Positions 10,534 to 21,673 of a stretch of 64,000 bases of DNA are shown piece by piece. Position 1 is the stretch's first letter. Every line of letters begins with the position of its first letter. Made by a program: the position numbers and the translations under genes. This DNA comes from Polytrichum commune (lineage: Eukaryota; Streptophyta; Polytrichopsida; Polytrichales; Polytrichaceae). The notes under the pieces are model-generated. The model did not search any database. It had not been told where the DNA came from and worked only from the letters and a program-made list of their open reading frames with translations. The stretch spans positions 67,161,554-67,225,553 of the forward strand of contig OX485803.1 in the NCBI GenBank assembly GCA_950295325.1, written 5' to 3'.

Positions 10534-11036
10534 GGGGGCCATTTCACACATGAGCCAAAGAGCCGTGAGCATGAAATTGTGAGAGCCCACAAGAAAGCGT
10601 CCCAAGACACTTCCAAAAGCATATGGTGTGGTGAGGGATCCTCAAGTGTATCGTGAAGACGTATGTGACTAGGCCCTCAACCTAATGCTATTTCAATGCG
10701 TTTTTATTCATGCAGGTCTTCACATATGATGAAATAGAAATGAACCAATGGTTGTGAGCGTTCGGAGTGTCATGGTCTCTCTCGGTTTTGTGTTAGGCCT
10801 ACTACCTCCAAAAGGTGGAATTTGAAAATAGTCCAAGTGACCATGAAACATGGCCCGTTCGATGCCATGTAGGCATCCGTGTACACTTTACATCCATCTT
10901 GCATTCACATACTGCATTGGTCCCTTGAGCGTAGTGTGACACGAGCTTGGACCGGCTCCGCCTTTTCCACCAATGAGGGTGCTTGAAGTGCAATGGTCAC
11001 GGGCTCTCAGTCTCATTCACCACTTTGAGTGATGAG
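10534..11036 (+). mobile_element. TH1 MITE, copy 1, right end disrupted
   Basis: The left end ggggg-ccatttcacacatgag follows TTA. The interior matches the other TH1 copies over the whole length, including gaccatgaaacatgg, ttttccaccaatga and gggctctcagtct. The last 25 bp do not match the GTGTGTGAAGTGGCCC end of other copies, and a SINE-1 copy is inserted right after. Copies 41793 and 54027 have the same orientation. Confidence 0.85.
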
Positions 11037-11046
11037 CCGCTACATA

Positions 11047-11406
11047 GAGAGAGAAACTCCGGTCTACAAGGGGTCGGCGTGAATAAAGTGTCCGTTCGTA
11101 ATGCCAATGAACCCGATGGCCACTGGACAAGGGGACACTGGGACAATACTACTCTCCCCTTTCGAGGATGGACACTATAGTGACACACTATACTAGTTCC
11201 TAGCTAGCCACTAGTGCCTTGAAGATACCGGACATGGTATCCCCCCAAAGGGCTTTGAGGTACCCATACAACAAGGTCCAAGGACCCCCCACCATAGTTG
11301 GGTGGACTAAGGTGGTGAGCACCATGCCGGCATGGGGAATAGAACCCACAACCTCCTCATTGGGGGCCATGAGCCTAACCACCAAGCCAAGGCCCGTGGT
11401 GCTCCA
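11047..11406 (-). mobile_element. SINE-1, copy 1, with 10-bp target duplication
   Basis: The 360-bp unit is flanked by CCGCTACATA on both sides (11037-11046 and 11407-11416). On the minus strand the head carries TGGCTTGGTGG (A box, 11379-11389) and GGTTCTATTCC (B box, one change from consensus, 11336-11346), 32 bases apart. This is the layout of a tRNA-derived pol III promoter. The tail ends in tttctctctc before the duplication. A copy differing at only about two internal bases lies at 50574-50934. Open frames in it (11219-11431 and its complement) are not genes. Confidence 0.9.
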
Positions 11407-11416
11407 CCGCTACATA

Positions 11417-12140
11417 CTATTAGTATCTTGAGGGTTTTCTGAAGTAATTCTCGGTAGCAAATTCCAAAGGGGAGTCTAATGCACCCGAGTATGTTGTATG
11501 GTATATGTCATAAGGGGTAAAAGCGTTATTGGTAGATGATCCAAAATCAACATGGAAATATGTCGTCAAATTAATGAACATTCTCAAAATCAAATTGTAT
11601 TTATAGTGTAAGGTTTCAAGGTGTTGGTTTTAACACATGTTCTTCTATTTTAAAGTATGCGATCTTTATTGCAAACATTTCCAATTCCATGTATAATTTT
11701 GACCATTGGAATGGATCGAGAATTGTCTCATATGGTTAATGATCGTGATGAATCGGGCAATTGCCTAATCGAGTTTCAAGATTGGAGTTGAGATGTAAAA
11801 ATTTAGAAGTGAGTAATTATTTTCACTTCAAATAATCATATAGACCCACCTAGTTCGACTGTTATATACTGAGTCTAGAATGGTATCTATATTTTGGGTA
11901 GAGTCCAATCTCATTATGGTGTTTGTCTTCTTGGTGTCCATTCTTGACTAGAAGTCTTGTCATATAGCACTCAAATGTTTAGGTGTCACCACCAACATAC
12001 GAGTCCTAAGCTATCGTCCTTCATGGTAAGAAATATATACGAGTTTATTATCATGGTAGATTTCCTAGTGACATAGGACATTTTCTCAATTATGTAGGTC
12101 AAATGCCCATGACTAATATGCTTGTAGTGTGTCTGACTAA
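11417..12140. other. Unassigned, with an RD fragment
   Basis: An RD fragment (gagtctagaatggtat, then cttggtgtccattcttgac and ggtgtcacc) lies at about 11810-11990. The remainder shows no gene or repeat. Confidence 0.45.
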
Positions 12141-12750
12141 GGGTTTGTTTACACAAAAGCCATTAGACCATGGCTCTTGAGAATCCATGAATTCTTATCT
12201 GCTGAGAGTGTCACAAGCCCCTGCTTTAGGTTTACATGAGGACAATGTTGGACTACAACCCCTAGCATTTTTAGTATTAAAAATCCACAAGTATGGACGA
12301 TGTTGGCCAACATAGTAGGGTAACTTTTTGGGACACCTCTTCAAGGTAGGCCTTGTAGAATGTGCAGTGGGGATTTGGATTTATACTAAGGGCTTGTGAC
12401 CTCCAAAAGACTTTGGATTACAGTCCACGATCTTTTCTAATGAATAGGGAGAACCCAACTACTAGTCACAAATGAACCAGTTCAGTTTGCAAAATAACAT
12501 GTTGAAGTTCAAGACTTCATGAAAATTACATATCATCGTAGAGGAATCTATGAAATCCAACTCAACTCAATATAGAAAAACCAAAAGATCACAACATGTA
12601 ACCGATTGGGCTTGAAAACACTAAGATTTTGACCGATTATGCCCAAAAATCTCCCCGGACAGTGGACTCCTATGTGCTCTCATCCAAAAAACGGAGTACC
12701 ATATGGTCATTTAAGAGCTATAGCCTAATGCTTGTAGTATAAACATGCCC
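12141..12750 (+). mobile_element. TAA-flanked MITE, 610 bp, carrying an RA copy
   Basis: The left end gggtttgtttacac and right end gtataaacatgccc form an imperfect inverted pair. TAA flanks both sides (12138-12140 and 12751-12753). The ends are close to those of TH3. Positions 12430-12665 are RA sequence, probably a nested insertion. Confidence 0.75.
12430..12665 (-). repeat. RA family element inside a MITE
   Basis: Blocks agggagaaccca, aatgaaccagttcag, gttcaagacttcat, agaggaatctatgaa, taaccgattgggcttgaaaac and ttatgcccaaaaatctcccc match RA in order. Confidence 0.8.
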
Positions 12751-13499
12751 TAAGAAGAGGGGCTCCCATAAAAGCCCACATGCCTTACTATGAGAACCCT
12801 ACTTAGACGTGAAACCTTTGAAACAAACAACTTTGTGAGGATTTTTCTTGCAGCTCACACCCATCAGAGGGATTTGGGTGAACTCAACTTTACCAAGCCC
12901 GAGAATGCCTAAACCCTTGCCTCCAAGGAACCAGTGTACAGGTTGGTTCGCCCCAACCTATAAGAGGCACTCAATTTTACCAAGCCTGGGAAGCCCAACA
13001 TCGCCACTTTCTTCACTCCTTTTTGTTCAATAGATTATCAAATGCACTGTAGATGGCAGCACTTTTAATGCAGGCACTAGAAGTGGAAAGGAGGGTAGGA
13101 TCTTGTATTGATTATCAGTTCATCTAATCGTGTGAATTAGAGGAGGGAACTTGAAAGTCACTGGAAGAAGTGATATTAGGTTCTTTGAATTTGCATTCTC
13201 AATAGCTTCCATTTGATACCTCACCCACAACTTGAAATGGAAAGGAAAAAAAATGAGAACACAATGAGTGGTTGTAAGAAGAGTTGCACAATCTTTTCTT
13301 GTGTGATGGTGTACAATGTGGGCCACACTAAAATACGTCTGAGTATATTCGCCCATACTCTTTACGATAATCAGTACACACCATTTATGATATTTAGTGT
13401 CACATGCGTAACAATGTCACTTACCCTACTATGAGGTCTTTGCTAGGTTACACTGATGGTCACTAACTTGGCCATTGGTATAGCCTCATGACACCCGGC
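12751..13499. other. 160-bp-repeat fragment and RB fragment
   Basis: Positions 12850-12990 share gatttgggtgaactcaac, cctaaacccttgcctccaa and ggttggttcgcccc with the 160-bp repeat at 9679, inverted. An RB end (acaccatttatgatatttagtgtcac) is at about 13378-13405. No gene was seen. Confidence 0.5.
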
Positions 13500-13728
13500 G
13501 TTGCACTGTTTAGGGTATTTAGTGTCGCTTGCTATTTGGAGGTACGTGATGCTATGAATATTCATTGAGAATGTAATACTTTACCAAGCAAAGCCACCTA
13601 TGTTCTATAATGTCCAAACAACCCATTCAAGTTTTGTTAGTAAAAGCTAAACTCGTGAGTAAGAATTTAATGCACATCATTAATTTCAAATAGTAAGTGA
13701 CACAAAATACCATAAATGGTGTAGCATG
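13500..13728. repeat. RB family MITE
   Basis: The left end is ttgcactgtttagggtatttagtgtcgct and the right end is its approximate inverse (agtgacacaaaataccataaatggtgtag). The same inverted ends and spacing (about 230 bp) are seen at 35241-35468 and 62543-62772. Confidence 0.7.
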
Positions 13729-14440
13729 CTTACTAATATCTTGGCTAAAGTATGTTCAATAATAGTATGCAGTTTATGCCTAGGTTACACAATGGTCAAC
13801 AAGTTGACCATGAGTGTAAACACATGACATTTGGTATCATTGTGCTAAATAGTATCCTCCTCCTCGATACTAAAACGTCAAACTACCATGCATGTGAAGC
13901 ACTCAAATGTGTTGCCCTCAATATCTTACCATAAATAGTTATGCACTTCAAAAAGCTATCTATATTGGTGAATAGTATCATGTTGACACTTACATTTGAT
14001 TTGTACATGATTTGGTGTGGCTCCAAAAAAAACATGTTTTTAGAAGAGATTGGACTACATGCTCAAAATATGGTATTCATTCTAAATCGAATACCTTTGT
14101 TTCTACAATGAGATTGTCTCTTTGCTTTTGATATAATGATCATTTATTTGTACTATGGGTTCGCTTACACTCGCTTTGGAATTTGATTAGGATTAAAAAA
14201 ACATTATTCTTTGGTGAGATTGACGCCCTTTGCCATGACCTTTCGGGGGCGAGGTGGGGCAACATAATTGGAGAGACCTATATGAGCATTCGATGAGCAC
14301 GAGAAAGTTCACTTTGACCTTGAAGAAGATATTCATACGAGCTCTAGAAATTATGAGGAAAGTGGCTATGGCCTCGAATTGGATTGGCTTAGCCATCTCA
14401 TACTATTTGATTGTTTCATACCCTAGGTGAAGTGGACTAC
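13729..14440 (-). repeat. RD repeat region (about 13980-14440)
   Basis: From about 13980 the blocks tgatttggtgtggctcc, gagattggactacatgctc, ccattcatatgagctc-like and ctcatactatttgattg appear in RD order on the minus strand. The 200 bases before it are unassigned. Confidence 0.55.
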
Positions 14441-14760
14441 ACTAAATATTTTATTTCGTATGGTATTTCATGTCACTATGGTCACTTTTTTTAACGACAC
14501 TTCACAAGAACAAGTCTACAAGTACTATCATGGATGGTTGAAATGCAGATGAACATCCATGCCATATATCGAAACAAAGTTGGGTAACTTCTACATCCTA
14601 AGAATTTTGTAATGAAACATCGTCATGGATGATTGAAATCTAGATGAAAAATCCACTTAGTAAGTGACAGTAATTGTAACATTGTAATCCTATAATGCCC
14701 AAAACATTTCACAAGGAATGACAAATAATGTTGGGTTTATATTTAGTGTTGATGATATTA
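14440..14760 (-). repeat. RC family repeat
   Basis: Shared blocks with 34125-34490 and 49850-50200 are: gtatggtatttcatgtcactatggt, atcatggatgattgaaat, agtaagtgacagtaattg, cctataatgccc and ggaatgacaaataatg. This copy is inverted relative to those two. Confidence 0.65.
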
Positions 14761-15549
14761 CTATAGCTCTCGAGTAGTTTGGGCACCGTTCCGCCTAACA
14801 ATTAATTAAAGTGCAAAGGTAAGTTAGGCAGCCTAGAGAATAGTATTTTAAAATTGGGCATATTCAAAAAGTATTTTAAATTAAGTTAGACAACTAACCA
14901 AGTCATTTGGTATAATTCATGGATGGTTATCTTAATTTCATGTATGGCACCTACAATTAACCTAAACACTTCCCTTAACCAACATTCCTTACCCTAAAGT
15001 TTGTCTTTTACTCATATATCAAGGTTTTGCTTGACAACAAATTTGGCTTTTGTGCAAGAGTCATACAGAGTGGTCTTTGTGAGAGACTATGCTGCTACGG
15101 TGTTTGTGAGAAATCAAGCTCAAGAAGAGTGACAATGGCAAGGTAGCTTTGATAACCACTTTGTTGGATTCCAATGAATGTCAGTCGCATTACTATGATT
15201 CCAAACACTCATCGAATGTTGTTTCTTTCTCTTTTTTCTGAACACTCGATGAAATTAATTTCCCAAAAATTCAGACACCTTTGAAATTAATCATCTTCTG
15301 CCCAAGCTGCTAGAAAGCTATGGTACACATGCAGTTTCCGATGAGAATCGAGCCAAGACAAAATCGCATTGGTGACACTAACACACGATCGTAATTAGTG
15401 TAGTGGGAAAAACATAACCATTCATACGCCCACCTTATTTAACTTAGTGCCGTTTCAAAAGGGGAATCTGCAAGAAACAGGGGAAGATTGCAACACAAGG
15501 CAAGAGAGTGAGCAGTTGAGGTCAAGTAGCTAGCTGCTACAAAGAAGTA
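14761..15549. other. Unassigned
   Basis: I see neither a gene nor a repeat shared with the rest of the window. Confidence 0.5.
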
Positions 15550-16049
15550 GGGCCACTTCACACACGAGACTGAGAGCCCATGACCATTGCACTTCAAGCA
15601 CTCGCATTGGTGGAAAAAGGCGGAGCCGGTCCAAGTTCGCTTCACACTACACTTGAGGGACCAACGGAGTATGTGAATGCGAGATGGATGTAAAGTCCAC
15701 ATGGATTCCTACATGGCACCCAATGGATCATGTTTCATGGTCGCTTGGACTATCTTCAAAAATCGCCTTTTGGACGTAGACCTAACACAAAACCAGGAGA
15801 CCATGGCACTCTGAACATTCACAACCGTCGGTTTACTCTATTATATCGTGTGTGAGGACCCGCATGAATGAAAAGTCATTGAAATAGCATTTGGTTGAAG
15901 ACCTAGTCACATACGACTTCACACTACACTTGAGGGTCCGTGACCACACTACATGATTGTGGAGGTGTGTTGGGACGGCCTTTGGACACTTTCTTTTAGG
16001 CTCTCACAATTATGTGGGCACGGCTCTTTGGCTCGTGTGTGAAGTGGCC
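15550..16049 (-). mobile_element. TH1 MITE, copy 2
   Basis: The ends GGGCCACTTCACACACGAG and CTCGTGTGTGAAGTGGCC are perfect inverses over 18 bp. The whole interior aligns to copy 18865-19361 in the same orientation and to the other copies inverted. Flanking trinucleotides do not match, so the target duplication has decayed. The minus frame 15439-15702 overlaps the end and is not a gene. Confidence 0.9.
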
Positions 16050-16360
16050 TGTGAGTATAGTAGTAGTAGTGTGGCTGTTGCACCTATGAAGTTAGATTCG
16101 ATACTCCAGGTTATCATCAGCATGGGCAACTTTTAAACTAGACTGTAACATGTGAGACAAGCGTCATGATGGAAAGCTCGTTCACTCGCTCGCTTACTCG
16201 TATATATATATGTATATGTATGTATGTATGTTCTTTACTTTAAACCCTATTCTCCACAGCTGAAGCTTTTCACCTTTTTATCCTTCGAGCCTCCTGTCAA
16301 TGGTCAAACTGCCAGTCCCTCCATTTCAATCAATGAATGACCGAATGGGCAACAACCGAC
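16050..16360. other. Unassigned, with a (TATG)n tract
   Basis: A TATA/TATG microsatellite occupies about 16200-16230. Nothing else is evident. Confidence 0.5.
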
Positions 16361-16369
16361 GGCTAGTTG

Positions 16370-17010
16370 CAGATGAACTGGTTCTACCTACCTAGGTTCT
16401 AGCAAGTATTCAAGGCTGTAGGAAACCTACCCGTCATTCTAGAGAGGAAGATGATGTCAACATGTCAACCAGTTGGACTCGGAAACAGTGATTGGGGACT
16501 ATGATCGGGGAGAACCGGCAGTTACTTACACATGAACCGGTTGAGTTTGAGAAATAACCGGTTGCAGTTCATCAAGACTTCAGAAAAATTACTGATCGTT
16601 TTATAGGAATCTATAGAATACAGCCCGATTTAATAAAGGAAACCTGAAGGATGTCAACATGTAACTAGTTGGACTTGCAAACATGAAGATCTCGACCGAT
16701 TATGTCCAAAAATCTCTCCGATCACTGATTGGGGAGATTTTTGGACATAATCGGTTGATATCCTAGTGTTTGCAAGCCCAACTGGTTACATATTGACATC
16801 CTTCGGGTTTCCTTTATTAAACCCGGGTGTATTCTATAGATTCCTATAAAATGATCGTTAATTATCCTGCAGTCTTGATGAACTTCAACCGGTTATTTCT
16901 CAAACTCAACCGGTTCATTTGTAACTACATGCTGGTTCTCCCCGATCATAGCTCGGGGGGAACCACTAGGACCTCGACCAACTATGCCCAAAAATCTCCC
17001 CATACATTGA
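16370..17010. repeat. RA copy interrupted by an inverted RA dimer
   Basis: Left of the dimer the RA order runs gatgaactggttct...tcaaccagttggactcggaaac and stops at about 16484. Right of it, it resumes cactaggacctcgaccaactatgcccaaaaatctcccc at about 16969-16999. The two halves join into a normal RA sequence when the intervening dimer is removed. Confidence 0.6.
16502..16948. repeat. Head-to-head RA dimer: 223-bp inverted arms, 1-bp spacer
   Basis: Arm 1 (16502-16724) starts tgatcggggagaaccgg and ends aaaaatctctccgatca. Arm 2 (16726-16948) starts tgattggggagatttttgg and ends ggttctccccgatca. The arms are inverse copies of one RA element and complementary over nearly all of their length. A transcript would fold into one long hairpin. 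Confidence 0.85.
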
Positions 17011-17219
17011 CTAGGCAATGTTTCCGTGTATGTGTATGAATGTGTGTGTGGATTTGGGCGAACCAACCCATACGCTCGTTCTTTGTTGGATGCCTAAACC
17101 CTTGCCTACAAAGAACGAGTGTACGGGTTGTTACATGCCAACCTGTGTGTGTGTGTGTGGGGTCTTGGGTGGATTCCACTTAGCATTGTGAACTTTGGAT
17201 GATAAGGTAGTTGGGTCTA
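17011..17219. repeat. 160-bp-repeat fragment with GT-rich tracts
   Basis: Positions 17040-17145 share gatttgggcgaaccaaccca, ggatgcctaaacccttgcct and aagaacgagtgtacgggtt with the 9679 repeat. Short (GT)n runs flank it. Confidence 0.6.
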
Positions 17220-17790
17220 GCATGGTTACTTATTCCGACTAGCCCACTTTTCTTAGGACATGAAGAGTGCAATTCGTACAAGATAGAAATCTACGATTAG
17301 CAAATCCAAATCAAGGATGTGGCCAAGTCCCTCGTAGATTTTGGGCTCGTATGAATATCTTGTTTGGTGACAAAGTGGTTATTCGTGTGTTTATGAAGTG
17401 GTCCTATAGGTAGGTCTGGAATGAACAGTTCTAGCTATGCGTCCACTTCTCGTAGGATATGAAACGAGCAAATTTGTTATGTGATTAGAAAACCCAAATT
17501 GCGAATGTGCAACCGCTTTCCCCATAGTTATGAAGGTCGTATGATTTAAGTTGGTCATTGTCAATGTGAAGATTTCTCACTTCTTATTTTGTAATGCCCC
17601 CCCCCCCCTCCTTTCCCACTTGTGAAGTCGGTTATCGAACCTAGAATGGTTAATAGATTTTTAAACATGTAGTTTAATCTCTTACAAAGACATGTCTTTT
17701 TGGTGTCCATTCTTAGATCCACACCTAACCACACACCGCTCATATATAGGTGATTGTTAAGGACACCGGGAACCCTTGCCCATTCCAAGA
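17220..17790 (+). repeat. RD repeat, the fullest copy
   Basis: Blocks in order: cttaggacatgaagagtgcaa, gattagcaaatccaaatcaa, ggatgtggcca, gtatgaatatctt, gtgaagatttctcac, a C tract (17597-17608), cgaacctagaatggtt, tttttggtgtccattctt and ccacacctaaccacacaccgc. The same order recurs at 20070, 24230, 29250 and, inverted, at 14000, 26470 and 63060. I see no protein or clear terminal inverted repeat, so the class is unknown. Confidence 0.75.
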
Positions 17791-18494
17791 AGGTTTGTAA
17801 AGGGTCGTCTACTTGTGGATAGGCAACCCTGACCTTGCATGCATTTTAACATCATAAATGTGATGTAAGTTAACTTATGTATCTTCATGGATGCTTCTTG
17901 AGTGTTTTTTTTTTTTTTTTTTTTCCCATGGAACATATTTAGTTAATATACATGTGGTTAAAGAAACATAGTACCACGATGTAATCAAAACAAAACTCCA
18001 CTCAAGTGCTTGGTCAACCCTAAACTTCCCAACCCCTTGAAAGGGTCATAACATTATTCAAATTCATGACAATGTTCTTTGGGACCGACACTATCTCCCC
18101 AACACGAGTAAAGTTGTCAAACATAAGATATGGGATTGCATTCAAGCTAGAGATGAGCCACCTTTGTCATGCACGAACTCCACGGTATTAGAACAAGAAA
18201 TTACAACAACTTTCATTTGAAACAAGCTCTCTTAAGTGAAAGGATCAAGATGAAGTCAAATGAAGCATGACTTGGCACCTTCTTCAAGGGATCACTCTTC
18301 AAGCCATCTGGATTTAGAGACATAAATAAGGTGTGAAATCAAGTTCCATGGCATGAATCTACTGTCAAATACCTCATGTGAGACGAGCTCATCACGTATG
18401 CCAAGAATGTTTGGGCTAGGGTCATTAAGTATGTCAAGATTAACCCCTTCTTTGCCAAAGCTCTTCTCAAAGGTTTTGCCCAAATGTGGGGTGC

Positions 18495-18528
<34 letters not shown>

Positions 18529-18864
18529 GGTGTAGACGTGACGAGTAAAAAATTACATGGAACTAGAAGCTCCACCGTCACTAAGTTCTCGTCTTTCTTT
18601 TGCCTCGTTTAACATTAGTGATTTTGATGATGCTAACTTGGTGGGTTCTTTGTGGTTGGGGTCTTGTCACTTGGTTCTCTTCATGTGGGATGTGACGCGC
18701 TGGAGGGACCCCGCTTCCCTTTGAAATGGACACATTTTCTAGGCTCTTCTCTTGAAACTTGTTAAAATAAAATCAAGAAGGAGAAGAGTAAGTCTATTTT
18801 TTGAAAAGAAAATGAAATTTTATTGCATTATCTATCTATTTTTTTACCTAAGAGGTGGAACTTT
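17791..18864. other. Unassigned, with poly(T) tracts
   Basis: A poly(T) run lies at about 17909-17923 and a 28-base run at 18501-18528. Nothing else is recognised. Short frames near 18292-18581 depend on the poly(T)/poly(A) run and are not genes. Confidence 0.5.
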
Positions 18865-19361
18865 GAGCCACTTCACACAGGAGACTGAGAGCCCGTGGCC
18901 ATTGCACTTCAAGCACTCTCATTGGTGGAAAAGGCAGAGTTGGTTCAAGTTCGCTCATACTATGCTTGAGGGACCAACGGAGTATGTGAATGCAGGATGG
19001 ATGAAAAGTCTACATAGATTCCTACATGACATTGAATGGACCATGTTTCATGGTCACTTGGACTATTTTCAAAAACCACCTCTTGGAGGTAGGCCTAACA
19101 AAAAATCGGGAGACCATGGCTCTCCAAACACTCACAACCGTTGAATTATTTAATTTTATCATGTGTGAGGACCCGCATGAATAGAAATTCATTGAAATAG
19201 CATTTGGTTGAGGTCTGGTCATATATGATTCACATTACACTTGAGGATCCGTGACCACACTACATGATTTTGGAGGTGTCTTGGGACGGCCTTTGGATGC
19301 TTTTCTTTTGGGCTCTCACAATTTCATGGTCACCGCAATTGGCCCGTGTGTGAAGTGGCTC
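18865..19361 (-). mobile_element. TH1 MITE, copy 3
   Basis: The ends gagccacttcacacaggag and cccgtgtgtgaagtggctc are inverse apart from a few changes. The right flank is TAA. The interior aligns throughout with 15550-16049. Confidence 0.88.
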
Positions 19362-19685
19362 TAAACCTTCATATTGATTCCATGCCTTTTCAATGTCAGC
19401 CCAGAGTAACATGGTTTTAGACAATTACCATTTTTTCTAGTCTTCTAAAATGAAAGGATGCAAATGAGCACCTCCCATTGACTTAGAAAGAAATATTGTT
19501 GTTGTTGTTGTTGTTGTTGTTAAAGACACAAGCCCAATAAAGCCAATGTGAAGAACATTAGAAAGAAAAAATGCACCCACTTTGAAAGGGGGGGGGGGGG
19601 GTTGGCTCTAGTGGGGTTGGCACCTAGCCCATCAGATTCTACTACAATTTATTTGAACAATATCCTCATCTCATTATGAAATTGA
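19362..19685. repeat. (TTG)n and poly(G) tracts in unassigned sequence
   Basis: A (TTG)n run is at about 19496-19521 and a 14-base G run at 19588-19601. No gene was seen. Confidence 0.8.
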
Positions 19686-19989
19686 GGGCCCGTTCACACA
19701 TGGTCCCAAGTCCCCAGTCCCACTCATATTAGCAAGTCCCAACATGGAGGCAAAGTCCCAACTTGTGAGCTTCAAGTAACCACTAAAATATGGTTAATTA
19801 TCATTAAAGTTGGATCTTGATTATTTTATGCAGAAATATAGGAGGGACTTGGGTTGAGAGTTGGATCTAGCTTTTGGCCCTACCCAACTCACAACACAAG
19901 TCCCAAACCTCACCTCCAAAAAGTGTTGCCATGTAGGCATCCATGTCATAGTTGGGACTTAGGACTTGGGACCCCATGTGACCCGGCCC
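19686..19989 (+). mobile_element. TH2 MITE, copy 1, 304 bp
   Basis: The ends are gggcccgttcacacatgg and ccatgtgacccggccc. TAA follows on the right, TGA precedes on the left. The interior carries repeated tcccaagtccc and gggacttaggacttggg words that add a second inverted pair inside the ends. It matches 20937-21309 and, inverted, 24843-25232. Confidence 0.8.
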
Positions 19990-20400
19990 TAAGATGGGGA
20001 TGGTCTAAATATCTGCATACTACTAAACAACAAACAACGTGATGAAGGTGGCAAGATAGGTGCGTCTTAAATGGTAATTTTATTTGACTAGTTCACTTCT
20101 TTTATGATATGAAACACGCAAGCAATACAAGATAGTTAGCAAATCCAAATCAAGGCGCTAGCCACTTTCCCCATAATTTTTGGAACTCGTATGAATATCT
20201 CATTCATTATTAAAGTGAAGATTCTCACGCTTCTCATGGAGGTCCCCCCCCCTTAATTCTGTTGACTATTGAGCCTACAATGGTTATCATATTTTGAGCA
20301 TGCATTTTAATTTCTTTAAGCATGTGTCTTTTTGGTATCCATTCTTGGATCCACACCCAACCATAAACCACTCAAACATAGGTGTCCTAATAAGAAAAAT
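19990..20400 (+). repeat. RD repeat
   Basis: Blocks tatgatatgaaacacgcaa, gttagcaaatccaaatcaa, cgtatgaatatctc, gtgaagattctcacgcttctc, a short C tract, gagcctacaatggtt and tttttggtatccattctt follow the 17220 copy. Confidence 0.7.
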
Positions 20401-20936
20401 AATCAAATAAGGGTTGTATGCCTTAGTGGTTGTTACTCCACCATTCTCAACCTTTTCATTAAAGTGACGTGTCATATGCACAAGAGCAAAAGACCGGGAT
20501 GCCATGAACTTCTACTAGCCAATTTTTTACTGAACAAATGAATTGAACAATGCCCGTGTCAAAACCCAATGAGCATTAGAAAGTGAACCAATGTAGTTAC
20601 ATAACATCAGCAAGCAACTACATGATGGTCTCTTTTGAAAAGAAAGAGATTGCCATTAAAAAATTCTAATGATTTACAATTGCTTGTCAAAAAGTTAACA
20701 ATGTACATCATGAGTGCTCCCCCATAAATGGGGAATCCCGAAATCGGAGGAGAATTATGCTCATCCAATATATGGTCCTACAGAACGTAGCCAAGGAGTT
20801 ATGGAGCCGAAAATATTTTTTTTTTCTTAAGTAAGGAGCATACATTACAACCAAGACATTGGACCACCGGAAAGAATCATGCACGTAGGTGATTGGGGCC
20901 TAAATCATGTACAAAGCCCAAACTGTGGGCCGGATC
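20401..20936. other. Unassigned
   Basis: No gene or shared repeat was seen apart from short A and T runs. Confidence 0.45.
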
Positions 20937-21309
20937 ACACGAGGTCCCAAGTCCCAACATGGAGGCAACATCCCAACTTTTGAGCCTCACAAAGCCATTA
21001 AAATATGTTTTATACTCATTAAAGGCGGATCTTGATTATTTTTTGCAAGAACATTTATCGGGACTTGTGTTGAGAGTTGGGTCTAGTTTTTTGTTGGAAC
21101 CAACTCTCAACACAAGTCCCAAGTCTCATCTCCAAAAGTTGTTGCCATGTAGGCATCCATGTCATACTTGGGACTTAGGACTTGGCAACTGTGTGAAGTG
21201 GTAAGTACCAACTTCCATGTAATCAATGGTTGAGATTACATTGATTGACCTCAAGTAACTTGGGACCTAGGACTTGGGATTTGCGACCCAATGTGAACCA
21301 ACCCGAACC
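20937..21309 (+). mobile_element. TH2 MITE, copy 2
   Basis: The left end is gggccggatcacacgagg, the right end ccaatgtgaaccaaccc (degraded). The interior matches copy 1. It also includes cttccatgtaatcaatggttgagattac, which copy 1 lacks but copy 3 has in part. Confidence 0.75.
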
Positions 21310-21399
21310 CAATTGCAAGAATCGAAATGACCAAATGATCAAGAAAAAAGCCACCAAGGCTAACAAGTCAAAGTGACCAATAAGGTAGACATGTGCTAT

Positions 21400-21530
21400 T
21401 TGAATACTTCTTTTTTTCTACATCCACTTCTCATAGGATATAGAACACGCAATTGGTGCCAAATGATTAACAAATCTAAATTGTGCCCATAGTCATTTGC
21501 CTCATAATTTTTAGAGCTCATACCCTCAGA
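21400..21530 (+). repeat. RD fragment
   Basis: Contains tccacttctcataggatatagaacacgcaa, gattaacaaatctaaattgtg and gccataattttta-like blocks. It stops where the non-LTR relic becomes recognisable. Confidence 0.6.
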
Positions 21531-21673
21531 TGAGCATTGCATAGGCAACATAGCATGATCATGAGTATACATCCCAACCAACAACCTCCGAACCATAGAA
21601 GGGCTTCACACACTACAAAACATGCTTAGGTCATAACTAAATGTTGTCCTAATAGCCTTGACCACAACAATAA

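Noticed and set aside
11219-11431. ORF also found at 50749-51066, seeming to be a conserved gene pair
   Set aside because: The similarity is that of the SINE-1 repeat, including its flanks outside any frame. Conservation is nucleotide-level from recent copying.
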